Position numbers and translations under genes: made by a program. Below the pieces are notes generated by a model, which had not been told where the DNA came from, searched no databases, and saw only the letters and a list, made by a program, of their open reading frames with translations. Of a stretch of 64,000 bases of DNA, positions 9,310-17,907 are shown one piece after another. Each line of letters starts with the position of its first letter. Position 1 is the first letter of the stretch. The stretch lies in NCBI GenBank assembly GCA_023213195.1, contig CP096135.1, positions 3,282,842 through 3,346,841 on the forward strand, in the 5' to 3' direction. The stretch is from Sphingobacteriales bacterium JAD_PAG50586_3. Lineage in GTDB: Bacteria > Bacteroidota > Bacteroidia > CAMBQF01.

Positions 9310-9918
9310 TTAACGCTTAGGTCGGTTGGCCTTAATAAACAACTTAGGGCTCATGTAGCCTGTAGTATCGCTAGAGTAGCCTCCGCCTAAATCCATACCC
9401 ACAATATTACGCATTTCAAAATGTACATGTGCATACATTTTACCATCAAGATTGCCCATAATGCCAATCTTGGTTCCTCGTTTTACAAATGAGCCTTGCA
9501 TAACATACACATCTTTTTCGTGGGCATATAATGTTTCTATACAGCGTCCGTTGGGCAGTTTATGCACAATACGGATAACATTGCCCCAGCCGCCGCCATA
9601 ATCGTACACCTCAGTAACATAGCCATTGGCTGCGGCATAAACAGGATCGCCCAGGTCGGTATTGCCACCGCCGTTGCCGTTCCAGTCTTCGCCTAAATGG
9701 GTGTTACGGGTAAAGGGTTGAGCATCGTAATACCCCACAGCATTGGGCGGACCAACAGGATAATCAAACCCATCGCTTATGTATTCTTTATTGGTATTGA
9801 AAAGGGAATCGTAGTTGCCGCAAACGCCGCAAACTTCTATGGTAGTATGCTTACTTTCAGCAAAAAGAATAGCTGTGCCAATGGCAAGCAAGGCAATGAG
9901 CAGGGCTGTTTTTTTCAT
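9310..9918 (-). CDS. M23-family metallopeptidase, exported
   Basis: This intact 202-residue protein has a signal peptide (KKTALLIALLAIGTAILFA) and an M23/LytM domain with HLGEDW and HVHFEM zinc motifs. The mature start carries CGVCG. It is closely related to the next gene, sharing SDGFDYPVG-like, GYYDAQPFT, DWNG and GGGNTDLGD blocks, so the pair arose by tandem duplication. All zinc ligands are present, so an active peptidoglycan endopeptidase in the periplasm is likely. It lies 16 bases downstream of the enoyl-CoA hydratase gene, possibly in one transcript, but the functions show no obvious link. Confidence 0.88.
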   Translation of the reverse strand: MKKTALLIALLAIGTAILFAESKHTTIEVCGVCGNYDSLFNTNKEYISDGFDYPVGPPNAVGYYDAQPFTRNTHLGEDWNGNGGGNTDLGDPVYAAANGYVTEVYDYGGGWGNVIRIVHKLPNGRCIETLYAHEKDVYVMQGSFVKRGTKIGIMGNLDGKMYAHVHFEMRNIVGMDLGGGYSSDTTGYMSPKLFIKANRPKR

Positions 9919-9934
9919 TTCAGAAGAAAGGAAA

Positions 9935-10759
9935 TTATTCGCCTGTCCATACCGGTTGGCGCTTTTCCATAAATGCCTTTAACCCCTCTTGCGCGTCTTT
10001 TGTTTCAATGGTTTTGCCCAGCATTTCGAACATATACAGGTGCAAATCGCTGCCTTGTTTAGCACCCATGTTATGGTAAGCCTCTAAGCCTTTGCGTATG
10101 GCCGCGGGTGAGTATTGCTTAATATCGTCAACCAAAGTATTAACGGCAGAATCTAATTCTTCAACAGTAGCAACAACCTGAGAAACCAAACCGGCATCTT
10201 TAGCCTGTTGGGCGGTTAAAGAACCTGCACGCATGCACAAATCAAGCATGGTGCGGTGTGGCATAACATTCATTAATCCGGCCATAACCTGGAAAGGCCA
10301 CAAGCCACGCTTAACCTCGGGCAAACTAAAAGTAGCCTGCTCTACAGATATTACGTGTGTACAGCCACTAATAATCATAAACCCGCCGGCGTAAACCGAA
10401 CCGTGAACCCTAGCAATGCAAGGCTTGTATAAACCTGCAAATACCTCTACCAAACGGATAGGCTCTGATGGGTCGGGGATGTTTGACGATTGCTCTGTGG
10501 CTGCGCCTGCAAAAGAAAGTAAATCGGCACCGGCGCAAAAAATATTGCCTTCGGCGCCTATAACCACGGCCCATACACTGTTGTTGTGCTTAGCGTGGGT
10601 TAGGGCAAATGCCAGTTCATTTAGCAATGTGGGGTTCATTGCATTTTTCTTTTCGGGGCGATTAAGGGTAAGACGAAGAACATTCGCGTTAAAATCAACC
10701 TTAAGAAATTCAAAACGATAGTTGCTTAAATCGGCAACCTGTTCGGCCGTATAAAACAT
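9935..10759 (-). CDS. enoyl-CoA hydratase/isomerase family protein
   Basis: This intact 274-residue crotonase-fold protein has the oxyanion-hole strand NIFCAGADLL and the second segment VHGSVYAGGFM. The glutamate in LPEVKRG matches Glu164 of classical hydratases, while the Glu144 position appears replaced (AGGFMII). It is cytoplasmic and acts on an acyl-CoA. The altered first acid leaves open hydratase, isomerase or methylglutaconyl-type activity. It lies 15 bases after purE on the same strand, so it may be co-transcribed. Confidence 0.85.
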   Translation of the reverse strand: MFYTAEQVADLSNYRFEFLKVDFNANVLRLTLNRPEKKNAMNPTLLNELAFALTHAKHNNSVWAVVIGAEGNIFCAGADLLSFAGAATEQSSNIPDPSEPIRLVEVFAGLYKPCIARVHGSVYAGGFMIISGCTHVISVEQATFSLPEVKRGLWPFQVMAGLMNVMPHRTMLDLCMRAGSLTAQQAKDAGLVSQVVATVEELDSAVNTLVDDIKQYSPAAIRKGLEAYHNMGAKQGSDLHLYMFEMLGKTIETKDAQEGLKAFMEKRQPVWTGE

Positions 10760-10774
10760 GTGTAGCTATTTATA

Positions 10775-11284
10775 TTAGAAACCTAATTTTGAACGTTTAG
10801 GATTTAGTGCTGCATCGTCAGCCACTACTTTCTCTCCCAGTTCGGCTTTAAAGGCCACCATACGCTCCAGCAAAGCAGCATCAGAAGTAGCTAATATTTG
10901 CGCGGCCAGTATACCGGCATTTTGCGCGGCATTAACAGCAACTGTTGCTACTGGTATGCCGTTTGGCATTTGAACTATAGATAGTAGCGAGTCCCACCCA
11001 TCAATAGAGTTAGACGATTTTACCGGAACACCCACCACAGGCAGCGGCGACAATGAAGCAACCATACCGGGCAAATGCGCGGCGCCACCGGCACCGGCAA
11101 TTATAACTTTAAGGCCACGGTAAACGGCAGTTTCGGCATATTCAAACATGCGTTTTGGGGTGCGGTGGGCCGATACGATGTTTACTTCGTAGCTAACACC
11201 CAACTTATCAAGCACCAAAGCTGCGGCTTCCATTACGGGCCAATCGCTTTTGCTGCCCATTATAATTCCTACTTGTGGATTCAT
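10775..11284 (-). CDS. purE: N5-carboxyaminoimidazole ribonucleotide mutase
   Basis: PurE converts N5-CAIR to CAIR in purine synthesis, after PurK makes N5-CAIR. The 169-residue protein has [14 protein letters not shown], the catalytic SAHRTP motif, [12 protein letters not shown] and GVPVKS, as in class I PurE. I chose the ATG at 11284, which gives the usual [11 protein letters not shown] start. An in-frame ATG at 11317 would add 11 residues not usual in the family. purK is encoded separately about 3 kb upstream on the same strand. The gene is intact. Confidence 0.93.
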   Translation of the reverse strand: MNPQVGIIMGSKSDWPVMEAAALVLDKLGVSYEVNIVSAHRTPKRMFEYAETAVYRGLKVIIAGAGGAAHLPGMVASLSPLPVVGVPVKSSNSIDGWDSLLSIVQMPNGIPVATVAVNAAQNAGILAAQILATSDAALLERMVAFKAELGEKVVADDAALNPKRSKLGF

Positions 11285-11419
11285 GTGGTAAAGATAGGAT
11301 TTTCGATTATTAGACAAAGAATGTTTCTCTTCTGGCCTATGCGGCCTGCAATTACTTCAATTTTATACCTCACCCCTAACCCCCTCTCCTGAAGAGACAG
11401 CGGGAATAGGTTCTACATT

Positions 11420-11530
11420 AAAATCCCTCCCCTCTGACTTACGTCAGAGGTACTCCTCCTGACGCTTTGGTCTGGACTATAAGCTTTACAAGGGAGAGTT
11501 ATTTCCGGTGAATGAAGTTTGGTGTTTCAT
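11420..11530. repeat. bipartite hairpin repeat, copy 1
   Basis: Begins AAATCCCTCCC, then the perfect hairpin CCTCTGAC-TTAC-GTCAGAGG, then ACTCC...AAGGGAGAGTT and a tail with GTGAATGAAGTTTGGTG. Head and tail nearly match 14140-14221. Related copies lie at 21221, 24261, 41299, 42462 and 45608. Confidence 0.7.
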
Positions 11531-11625
11531 CATAAATAAAAAAAGTACTCCAACCCCGCCTATGGCGGGTACTCACTTTAATATAATAATTTAGCCATAC
11601 AATTGGATATAAACACTAACCGTGT

Positions 11626-11713
11626 CGCTCCTCTGGAGCTTATAACACATACATTTTATTTTCTATTGATATGCCGTCACTCGGGGACTTAATAAAATAG
11701 CTCCATAGGAGCG
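11626..11713. repeat. MITE-like element with terminal inverted repeats
   Basis: The ends CGCTCCTCTGGAGCT and AGCTCCATAGGAGCG are inverted copies (14 of 15 match) around an A+T-rich 58-bp core. Each end is itself a small palindrome. The flank ATGTCAATAG at the right reappears inverted near 21195, beside CTCCTACGGAGC, so the unit recurs in the window. Confidence 0.5.
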
Positions 11714-11825
11714 AAATGTCAATAGTAAAAAGTGAGGATAATTTTTCAAACCCCATAGGGGTGATACATTTAGCAACAAATCAACATTTCCCCGTAACCA
11801 CGCCTAAATTAAAGGAGGTATTGTA

Positions 11826-12227
11826 TCAGCCAACACTTAACCCAACGCTAAAGAAAACTATAGTTAGGTATATCCAAAGTAGGCTGAAGATGATGTGCAT
11901 TATGGTTTCGAAACGTTTGCCACGCCATAGTTTGGGTGAGTAGACAAAGAATTGAAACAATAGCCTTATGCCCCAAAATATGCTAAGGCCTGTAGCTATT
12001 ACCCTACCAAATGGGTTATTGACCAACTCATTAGCATAAAACCAGCACAGCAGGCCAATCAACATAACTGTTAAGGCTACAAAAAAGGTGTGTACCTCCA
12101 TCATTTGTTTATTGATAAGGCTTAAGGGCTTTAATTCCTCGCCCCAATTAAACCTACGCGGAAAGCCTATGTGGATTAGCGACAATAGGCATAACAGCGC
12201 TGCTATTACCTTAAGATGAAGTTCCAT
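11826..12227 (-). CDS. small integral membrane protein
   Basis: This 133-residue protein has four hydrophobic segments: LKVIAALLCLLSLIHIGF, FFVALTVMLIGLLCWFY, a central FGRVIATGLSIFWGIRLLFQFF, and IMHIIFSLLWIYLTIVFF. A polar loop lies after the first. I do not recognise a named family. It is the last gene of a four-gene minus-strand operon, and its start overlaps the methyltransferase gene by 17 bases, a sign of translational coupling. It may help the membrane-anchored methyltransferase or the DoxX-like protein, but that is inference only. Confidence 0.75.
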   Translation of the reverse strand: MELHLKVIAALLCLLSLIHIGFPRRFNWGEELKPLSLINKQMMEVHTFFVALTVMLIGLLCWFYANELVNNPFGRVIATGLSIFWGIRLLFQFFVYSPKLWRGKRFETIMHIIFSLLWIYLTIVFFSVGLSVG

Positions 12228-12978
12228 TTTTAACTAGTATATAGGTTGATACAAATGGCGTTTGTTTGATTTTTTCTTCTATTTTAAAGCCTGATTTATT
12301 GAATGTATTTAACCAATTGGAAGGCGAGTAAAAATGGAAGAACCCGAAGTTAAAAGCAAGGAAATTTAGTAAGTCGCGCTGGTGCTCAACCACCACTACC
12401 CTACCGTTGTTATTTAGCTTAGTATGTATTTGCTTGAAGAAGGCTATACGTTCCTGCTTATCCCTAATCTCGTGGGCTGCCATTATCAAAAAGATATAAT
12501 CTACAGTACCATTGGCAACGGGTATTTTATCTGTAGTTATTGTTTGTGTAACCGGATAAGGCGGGTAGGCTTTCCGTGCTCTTTCTATAGAAACCTCGGT
12601 ATGTTTTTGTGGATTATAAAAATCAAATACCAGTAATTTATTCTGCGGATATTTATAGGCAATAATTGCGCTTGTTTCGTCAAAGCCCGCATTAATATTT
12701 GCCAATACGCTGCTATTATCAACAGGTAATGTAGCTAGCCAACTCAAGCTATATAAATCAGACTTATCGTATACATAATACGAAACACTGAGGGAAATAA
12801 GGACACTGAGAACTACCGCACCCGTAAATATACTTATGGCCATAAAAAGCCAATAATCTAAATTTAGAGACAGAAGAATTAAAGCAAGTATCAACACATA
12901 GGCCAACACATAGTAATGCCAGTTGAAACGAATGATGTTGCTTACGCCCTGAAAGGGTTTTCTTACCGGCCTGCCCAT
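12211..12978 (-). CDS. membrane-anchored class I SAM-dependent methyltransferase
   Basis: This 255-residue protein has two N-terminal membrane segments (YYVLAYVLILALILLSL; WLFMAISIFTGAVVLSVLISL) and then a methyltransferase domain: ANINAGFDETSA near motif I, LLVFDFYNP (acidic end of beta2), GTVDYIFLIMAAHEI (motif IV region) and NNNGRVVVVEH (motif VI). The glycine-rich SAM loop is weak, so binding is inferred from the overall pattern. The substrate is unknown, perhaps a quinone or lipid given the membrane anchor. Its start overlaps the DUF2071 gene by 16 bases and its end overlaps the next gene by 17. Confidence 0.75.
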   Translation of the reverse strand: MGRPVRKPFQGVSNIIRFNWHYYVLAYVLILALILLSLNLDYWLFMAISIFTGAVVLSVLISLSVSYYVYDKSDLYSLSWLATLPVDNSSVLANINAGFDETSAIIAYKYPQNKLLVFDFYNPQKHTEVSIERARKAYPPYPVTQTITTDKIPVANGTVDYIFLIMAAHEIRDKQERIAFFKQIHTKLNNNGRVVVVEHQRDLLNFLAFNFGFFHFYSPSNWLNTFNKSGFKIEEKIKQTPFVSTYILVKNGTSS

Positions 12979-13703
12979 TTATCTATTTTGCCTTTACGCC
13001 AAAAGTACGGTACATCTTCTATTAAAAATGCGTTGGCCAACACTATGCCTTTAAAACATTTGCTATTTATAAAGCCTACCTGGTCTTTAATAACCTCTAC
13101 GGGGCGGGGTGTCCAGTTTTCGCGCACGCCCTCTATAATCAGCACCTCTTTCTTCTCATTATTATAGGTAAAGGTAAAAGGGAGCGGACCGGCAAAGCGT
13201 CGGGCTTCTTTCCAATCGGCAAAGGGTGTTGATGCCGGAAGCTTAGCATCGGCATTGCTTGTGTCTACTATAATATCAATATCAGACTTAACCGACTTAA
13301 CAGCAATGCGTCCAGCAGTTTTATCAAAATCAATATCGGTAGTGCCGTAATTATAGTGGGTGAAAATGTTGCCAAAGAACGACATGCGGGCTTTGTTAGT
13401 TTCCGACTTTAATATATATAAGCCCCGTAGCCTTTTGCCCGCAGCGGTAGTGTAGCGCACAAACACGCGGAAGCCTGTCAGTATAAAATCGTTGCCCATA
13501 AATGCAGGAAAGCCCTTGGGGCGAAGGTCTTTTGTTTTAACCATAGCTACGGCCACAAAGGCCCAGGTATCGTTAAATGTATCAAGCTCCAGGCACTCGG
13601 GTATAAGCTTTTCCAACTGCTCTTTAGGAATGGCATAGGTAAGAACCAGTGAATTTTCGAAATGGGTTTCTACCGCAAAGGGGTGGTTCTTTAAGTTAAG
13701 CAT
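12963..13703 (-). CDS. DUF2071 family protein
   Basis: The 246-residue protein starts at ATG 13703 (NLKNHPFAVETHFENSLVL). It shows the pattern of DUF2071 proteins, which share an acetoacetate-decarboxylase-like fold: PKEQLEKLIPECLELD, a central GFRVFVRY strand, and a C-terminal FTYNNEKKEVLIIEG and RPVEVIK region. No enzyme activity is established for the family. The frame stays open 85 codons upstream, but that part overlaps the DoxX-like gene and is not coding. The start shares one base with the DoxX-like stop (TAATG). This gene pair occurs together in other Bacteroidota, to my knowledge. Confidence 0.8.
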   Translation of the reverse strand: MLNLKNHPFAVETHFENSLVLTYAIPKEQLEKLIPECLELDTFNDTWAFVAVAMVKTKDLRPKGFPAFMGNDFILTGFRVFVRYTTAAGKRLRGLYILKSETNKARMSFFGNIFTHYNYGTTDIDFDKTAGRIAVKSVKSDIDIIVDTSNADAKLPASTPFADWKEARRFAGPLPFTFTYNNEKKEVLIIEGVRENWTPRPVEVIKDQVGFINSKCFKGIVLANAFLIEDVPYFWRKGKIDKWAGR

Positions 13704-14107
13704 TATGCTTTGGCGTTTATGGGTTTTGCCGGTGGCAAAATAAAACCGTTTATATATACTACTACAATAAACAAGAGGGCAAACACACTGTTCAATTTTC
13801 CCCATAGCAGCAAATGGGGTACCAAAATAAACTCCAGGGTGTTCATGCTGGCGACTATCAAAATTTGAAAGGCAGCACACCAACGGGGCTTTATGCCGCT
13901 TACAATCCAAATAGCTACCAGTATTTCTGAAACACCTATGGCTTTGGTAAATAACCATGCATAGTCGGCACCTAATATTGTAGACACAATCTCCTGATGC
14001 CTCGGCACCAGGTTAAGCACCTTGCATAACAGCCCGTTGCCCAGCCATACAAGCGCTATGCAGATGGTAAGGGCTTTGTTGAGGGTTCTTGCAGTGGTGG
14101 GTTTCAT
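13703..14107 (-). CDS. DoxX-like membrane protein
   Basis: This 134-residue protein has four predicted membrane helices (ALTICIALVWLGNGLLCKV; WLFTKAIGVSEILVAIWIVSG; CAAFQILIVASMNTLEFIL; FALLFIVVVYINGFIL) and the pattern of the DoxX-like family of small quinone-pathway-related or unknown membrane proteins. It is the first gene of the operon DoxX-like / DUF2071 / methyltransferase / small membrane protein, in which every junction overlaps. A weak TAAATTTA box lies 5 bases upstream of the ATG. Confidence 0.75.
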   Translation of the reverse strand: MKPTTARTLNKALTICIALVWLGNGLLCKVLNLVPRHQEIVSTILGADYAWLFTKAIGVSEILVAIWIVSGIKPRWCAAFQILIVASMNTLEFILVPHLLLWGKLNSVFALLFIVVVYINGFILPPAKPINAKA

Positions 14108-14139
14108 TGGGGTAAATTTAGTAAAATCCCTCTCGGCTA

Positions 14140-14221
14140 TAAATCCCTCCCCTCTGACTTACGTCAGAGGTACTCCCTTTAAAAGGGAGAGTTGTTTCCT
14201 GTGAATGAAGTTTTGTGTTTC
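14140..14221. repeat. bipartite hairpin repeat, copy 2
   Basis: Same build as 11420-11530: AAATCCCTCCC, the hairpin CCTCTGAC-TTAC-GTCAGAGG, a second hairpin ACTCCCTTT-AAAAGGGAG, and the tail GTGAATGAAGTTTTGTG. It sits between the DoxX-like start and the purK stop. Confidence 0.75.
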
Positions 14222-14280
14222 AAGCCCCCCGTCCACGCTACGCATGGCTTTCCCCCTTTATAAAGGAGGACCTGAAAATA

Positions 14281-15424
14281 TTAGCTAACTACCTTAACCA
14301 TGCCTTTTACCTTTTCGGTTTTGGCCAGGAGTTCTTCTACGGTATCAGCTAAGATGGTTATGTGGCCCATTTTACGGTAGGGCTTGGTAAATTTCTTTCC
14401 GTATAAGTGAGGGTAGACGCCTTCTATTTTAAGGAGTTCTTCCATGCCTTGGTAAACAGCCTCGCCTTCGTGGCCGGGTTCGCCCAACAGGTTAAGCATT
14501 GATGCGGGCTTTATTATAGAAGTATCGCCAAGAGGCAAACCTAAAATGGCACGCAGGTGCTGCTCGTATTGCGATGTGATGTTACCCTCTATACTTTGGT
14601 GGCCGCTGTTGTGCGGGCGGGGGCTATCTCGTTTACCAATACCTCGCCCTCTTTAGTAAGGAACATTTCTACTGCCAGCACACCTACAATCTCCAGTTTG
14701 GTGGCAACTTCAACAGCTAGGCGTTGGGCTTCGGCATCAACCTCGGGGCTTATGTTTGCCGGGGCAAATAAAAACTCTACCAAGTTGGCAATGGGGTTAA
14801 AATACATCTCTACAGCAGGGAAAGCCTTCACCTCACCTTGTGGGTTGCGGGCTACTATTACCGATAGTTCTTTTTCAAAATTAACCAGTGCTTCTAACAC
14901 CGATGGTTCATTATAGGCGGTTTCAAAATCGGCTGAAGTGGCAAGTTTTTTTACACCCTTACCATCGTACCCGCCACGGCGTAGTTTTTGAAAAACGGAC
15001 CTTTATCTGCATAAGCCTGAGCCTCTTCTCTATTAGCAATTAAATGGTACGATGAGGTAGGAATGCCATTTGCGGCGTAGAACATTTTCTGCTCACCTTT
15101 ATCTTGCACCAGCTTAATAACGCGGGGTTGGGGGTATACTTTTACACCCCAGGTTGTTTCCAACTCCTGCAAAGCATCGGCGTTAATATCTTCAAATTCA
15201 ATAGTAAGAGTGTGCTTACCTTTACCAAAGTCTAGCACGGTGTTATAATCGCGGAAATTGCCGTGAGAGAATGAAGTACACAGGTGTTTACAGGGCGCAT
15301 TTTCGTCGGGGTCTAGTATATGTACCTCAACATCTAAATCTACAGCAGCCTGAATAAGCATGCGGCCTAACTGACCGCCGCCAACAACACCCAGCACGGG
15401 GCGTTTATAGCCTTTAGTTTCCAT
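14281..15424 (-). CDS. purK: N5-carboxyaminoimidazole ribonucleotide synthase (two frameshifts here)
   Basis: PurK makes N5-CAIR from AIR, bicarbonate and ATP, and hands it to PurE. The reconstructed ATP-grasp protein has about 381 residues, with GVVGGGQLGRML (N-terminal nucleotide-binding motif), EFEDINADAL, the repaired RRGGYDGKGV loop, VLAVEMFLT and NEIAPRPHNSGH (metal and ATP ligands). Both breaks are homopolymers: A5 at 14991-14995 and G5 at 14619-14623 (plus strand), each one base short. I take them as consensus errors, because each repair restores a hallmark motif. The start ATG lies only four bases after a TATATTTG promoter box, so the transcript is probably leaderless. Confidence 0.92.
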
Positions 15425-15428
15425 GGGG

Positions 15429-15436
15429 CAAATATA
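15429..15436 (-). promoter_or_regulatory. -7 box of purK, leaderless arrangement
   Basis: Minus-strand TATATTTG is followed by CCCC and then the purK ATG. A start site about 7 bases beyond the box centre would fall at or next to the A of ATG. Confidence 0.6.
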
Positions 15437-15539
15437 GTTGGTAGTTGTCAGAGGTCAGGGGTCAGGGGTCAGTTTATTTTTATGCTCGCCAATTCTCATA
15501 ATTATGAATTAATAATTACAAACTGCTGTGCAGTTTCAC

Positions 15540-15547
15540 TACCTTTG
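15540..15547 (+). promoter_or_regulatory. -7 promoter box of the Nfu gene
   Basis: TACCTTTG matches TAnnTTTG and lies 19 bases before the ATG at 15567. No good -33 TTG was seen. Confidence 0.55.
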
Positions 15548-15566
15548 CATTATATATAGTATAGTT

Positions 15567-16169
15567 ATGGAACCCGTTAAAACCCGCATACCCGTTACCG
15601 TTTACGCAGAAGAAACGCCCAACCCAAACAGCATGAAGTTTGTGGCCAGCTTTTACCTGTTGCCCGAGGGTATTGCCGAATATACCAGCATTGAAGAAAC
15701 CGAAGGCTCATCGCCACTGGCAAAAGAGCTTTTTGGCTTTCCTTATGTTAAGAGTGTTTTTATTACCGCCAACTTTGTATCTGTTATTAAAACAGATGAT
15801 GTAGAGTGGTTTGAGATAACCCAGGAGCTACGCATTTTTATAAAAGAATTTTTAGCCAATGGTGGCGAGTCTATTATTAAGCTGCCTACCCCTAAAAAGG
15901 TAGAAACAGCAGCCCCTGCCCTTAGCGCTAACGATGCCGAAGTGGTAGCTAAAATTATGGGCGCGTTGGATGAGTTTGTACGCCCGGCGGTGGAGCAAGA
16001 TGGCGGCGCTATTACCTTCCGCTCTTTTGAGAATGGTGTGGTAAATGTGGCTTTGCAAGGCTCTTGCTCGGGTTGCCCATCATCAACCATAACCCTTAAA
16101 AACGGCATAGAGAATCTACTGACCCGCATGATACCGGAGGTTAAAGAGGTAGTGGCGATTGGGGAGTAG
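15567..16169 (+). CDS. NifU-like Fe-S cluster scaffold/carrier protein (Nfu type)
   Basis: This intact 200-residue protein combines an N-terminal Nfu domain (ETPNPNSMKFV near residues 13-23, and SSPLAKELFGFPYVKSVFI) with a C-terminal NifU domain (VEQDGGAITF, then GSCSGCPSS with the CxxC cluster ligands). Nfu proteins accept Fe-S clusters and pass them to target enzymes in the cytoplasm. I chose the ATG at 15567. An in-frame ATG 13 codons earlier would lie upstream of or across the promoter box. No other suf or isc gene is nearby. Confidence 0.92.
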   Translation: MEPVKTRIPVTVYAEETPNPNSMKFVASFYLLPEGIAEYTSIEETEGSSPLAKELFGFPYVKSVFITANFVSVIKTDDVEWFEITQELRIFIKEFLANGGESIIKLPTPKKVETAAPALSANDAEVVAKIMGALDEFVRPAVEQDGGAITFRSFENGVVNVALQGSCSGCPSSTITLKNGIENLLTRMIPEVKEVVAIGE

Positions 16170-16883
16170 TTGTCAGTTCTCGGTTGCCGGTTGCCAGTAA
16201 AATAAAATTAGCCGCCTAGGCTGTAACAATCCATTTTGAAAGACTTTTTTTCGGTTCTTTCCAATCTTTTGCTTTTTCACCCCACAATTCTGCTGACAAC
16301 TGGCAACCGGTAACAGGCAACTTTACGTTCATAACCTGTTAGTAGCCCAAAAAGTATATTTTTAGCGTTTTTTCAGCCCCGGCAGTATGCCCTGTTTTAG
16401 TGGCTTGCAGCGTAAAACTTTGGCGGTATACCATACGCAGGTAACCCTGTAACGAAACGATATTTTAAGCGTATACTGTATAGCCCGATACCCGATGTAA
16501 GGGCGCTACAATGCCCGCCAACACGAGGTAAAATTTTTTTTGGGTTGCAACTGCCTGATATTAGACCAGTAGCCATTATTAACAGGGTATTTGTTAACTA
16601 AAAAAATTGCACCGTATCATACTAAGATTTGAATGAAATAATTTTATAGATGCAACCCCTCAACACCACGAAACAATAGCAACCATGGGCTTTGTAAGAG
16701 ATGTTAAGAGAGTGTTAAAAAACAATGCCATTTGTGAATAACAATGTATTGCTTGGTGTGATGAAAAAAAGAAAATTTGCAAATCCAGAATCACATGCGG
16801 GAAAACATACCGCTCTGCCGGGAAAGTTTTGTTTGGCAGGGGGTAAACTAGTTGTGTTATAATTTTAAAAAAGATATTGAGTA
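16170..16883. other. 714-base intergenic region before nrdB
   Basis: I see no gene. It holds an imperfect inverted repeat, TTGCCGGTTGCCAG (16184-16197) against CTGGCAACCGGTAA (16300-16313). The rest is A+T-rich and probably includes the nrdB promoter, but I found no TAnnTTTG box and no clear NrdR box. Confidence 0.5.
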
Positions 16884-17849
16884 ATGGTAGAACCAATTTT
16901 ACAAGAAAATAAGGACCGTTTTGTCCTCTTCCCTATTAAACACAAGGATATTTGGGAAATGTACAAAAAGGCCGAAGCAAGTTTTTGGACAGCGGAAGAG
17001 ATAGACCTGTCTGCCGACACTGTAGACTGGGAACATAAGTTAAGTGCAGACGAGAAGCATTTTATAAAACACGTATTAGCGTTCTTTGCCGCATCAGACG
17101 GTATAGTAAATGAAAACCTGGCTGTAAACTTTATGAACGAGGTGCAGTACCCGGAAGCACGTTGCTTCTACGGTTTTCAAATTATGATAGAAAACATCCA
17201 CAGCGAAACGTACTCGTTGTTGATTGACTCTTACATAAAAGACCCGAAAGAAAAGGATTACCTTTTTAACGCGCTGGAGAATATGCCTTGCGTTAGCAAA
17301 AAAGGCGAGTGGGCTTTGCGTTGGATTGATAACGGAAACTTTGCAGAGCGCTTGGTAGCTTTTGCAGCGGTAGAGGGTATCTTCTTCTCAGGCTCTTTCT
17401 GCTCTATATTCTGGTTAAAGAAACGTGGCCTGATGCCGGGCTTAACTTTCTCTAACGAGCTTATCTCTCGCGACGAAGGTTTGCATTGCGATTTTGCCTG
17501 CTTACTTTACAAGCAGCTGGAAAACAAACTTAGCTAGGAGCAGGTACACGGCATTATTGGCAACGCTGTAGAAATTGAGAAAGAATTTGTTAGCGATGCT
17601 TTGCCGGTTAAACTTATTGGTATGAACTCTGACCTGATGTGCCAGTACATAGAGTTTGTTGCCGACCGTTTGTTAATGTCGTTAGGCTACGCCAAACTGT
17701 ATAACGCTACCAACCCATTTGATTTTATGGAGATGATATCGTTACAAGGCAAAACCAACTTCTTTGAAAAACGAGTGGCCGAATACCAAAAATCGGGCGT
17801 TATGTCTAAAAAAGAAGATAACGTTTTTAAACTTGATGAAGATTTTTAA
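16884..17849 (+). CDS. nrdB: ribonucleotide reductase small subunit, class Ia (in-frame TAG here)
   Basis: NrdB holds the di-iron tyrosyl radical for deoxyribonucleotide synthesis. The 321-codon frame shows [31 protein letters not shown] (His ligand plus the radical Tyr, so class Ia rather than a Phe variant), [11 protein letters not shown] and [10 protein letters not shown] ligands. An amber codon at 17535-17537 interrupts [12 protein letters not shown], and the same frame continues to the natural stop. Reading CCAGG instead of CTAGG restores SQEQ, so I suspect a consensus error rather than a true nonsense mutation. TAG is an ordinary stop for other genes here. nrdA follows 58 bases downstream. 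Confidence 0.9.
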
Positions 17850-17907
17850 TACGCGTTCTACTACCTAGTAAACCCAAGTAAATTAACCACCCTTAAAGAA
17901 CCAACGT

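Larger units (their letters stand above)
11330..11825. other. gene-free stretch with palindromic repeats
   Basis: No convincing gene. It holds a C-rich hairpin repeat (11420-11530), a CCCGCC-TAT-GGCGGG-like hairpin near 11555-11572, an 88-bp element with terminal inverted repeats (11626-11713) and a CCCCATAGGGG palindrome near 11750. A 75-codon reading frame at 11716-11943 runs through these repeats and is not coding. Confidence 0.6.

Noticed and set aside
11716-11943. 75-codon plus-strand frame
   Set aside because: It begins in a palindromic repeat and runs antisense into a convincing membrane-protein gene.
16660-16896. 78-codon minus-strand frame upstream of nrdB
   Set aside because: No family resemblance, and it overlaps the nrdB start. 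It is probably a chance frame in the promoter region.
17535-17537. TAG recoding in this organism
   Set aside because: Several intact genes end in TAG (for example 71-901 and 15567-16169), so TAG is a normal stop.
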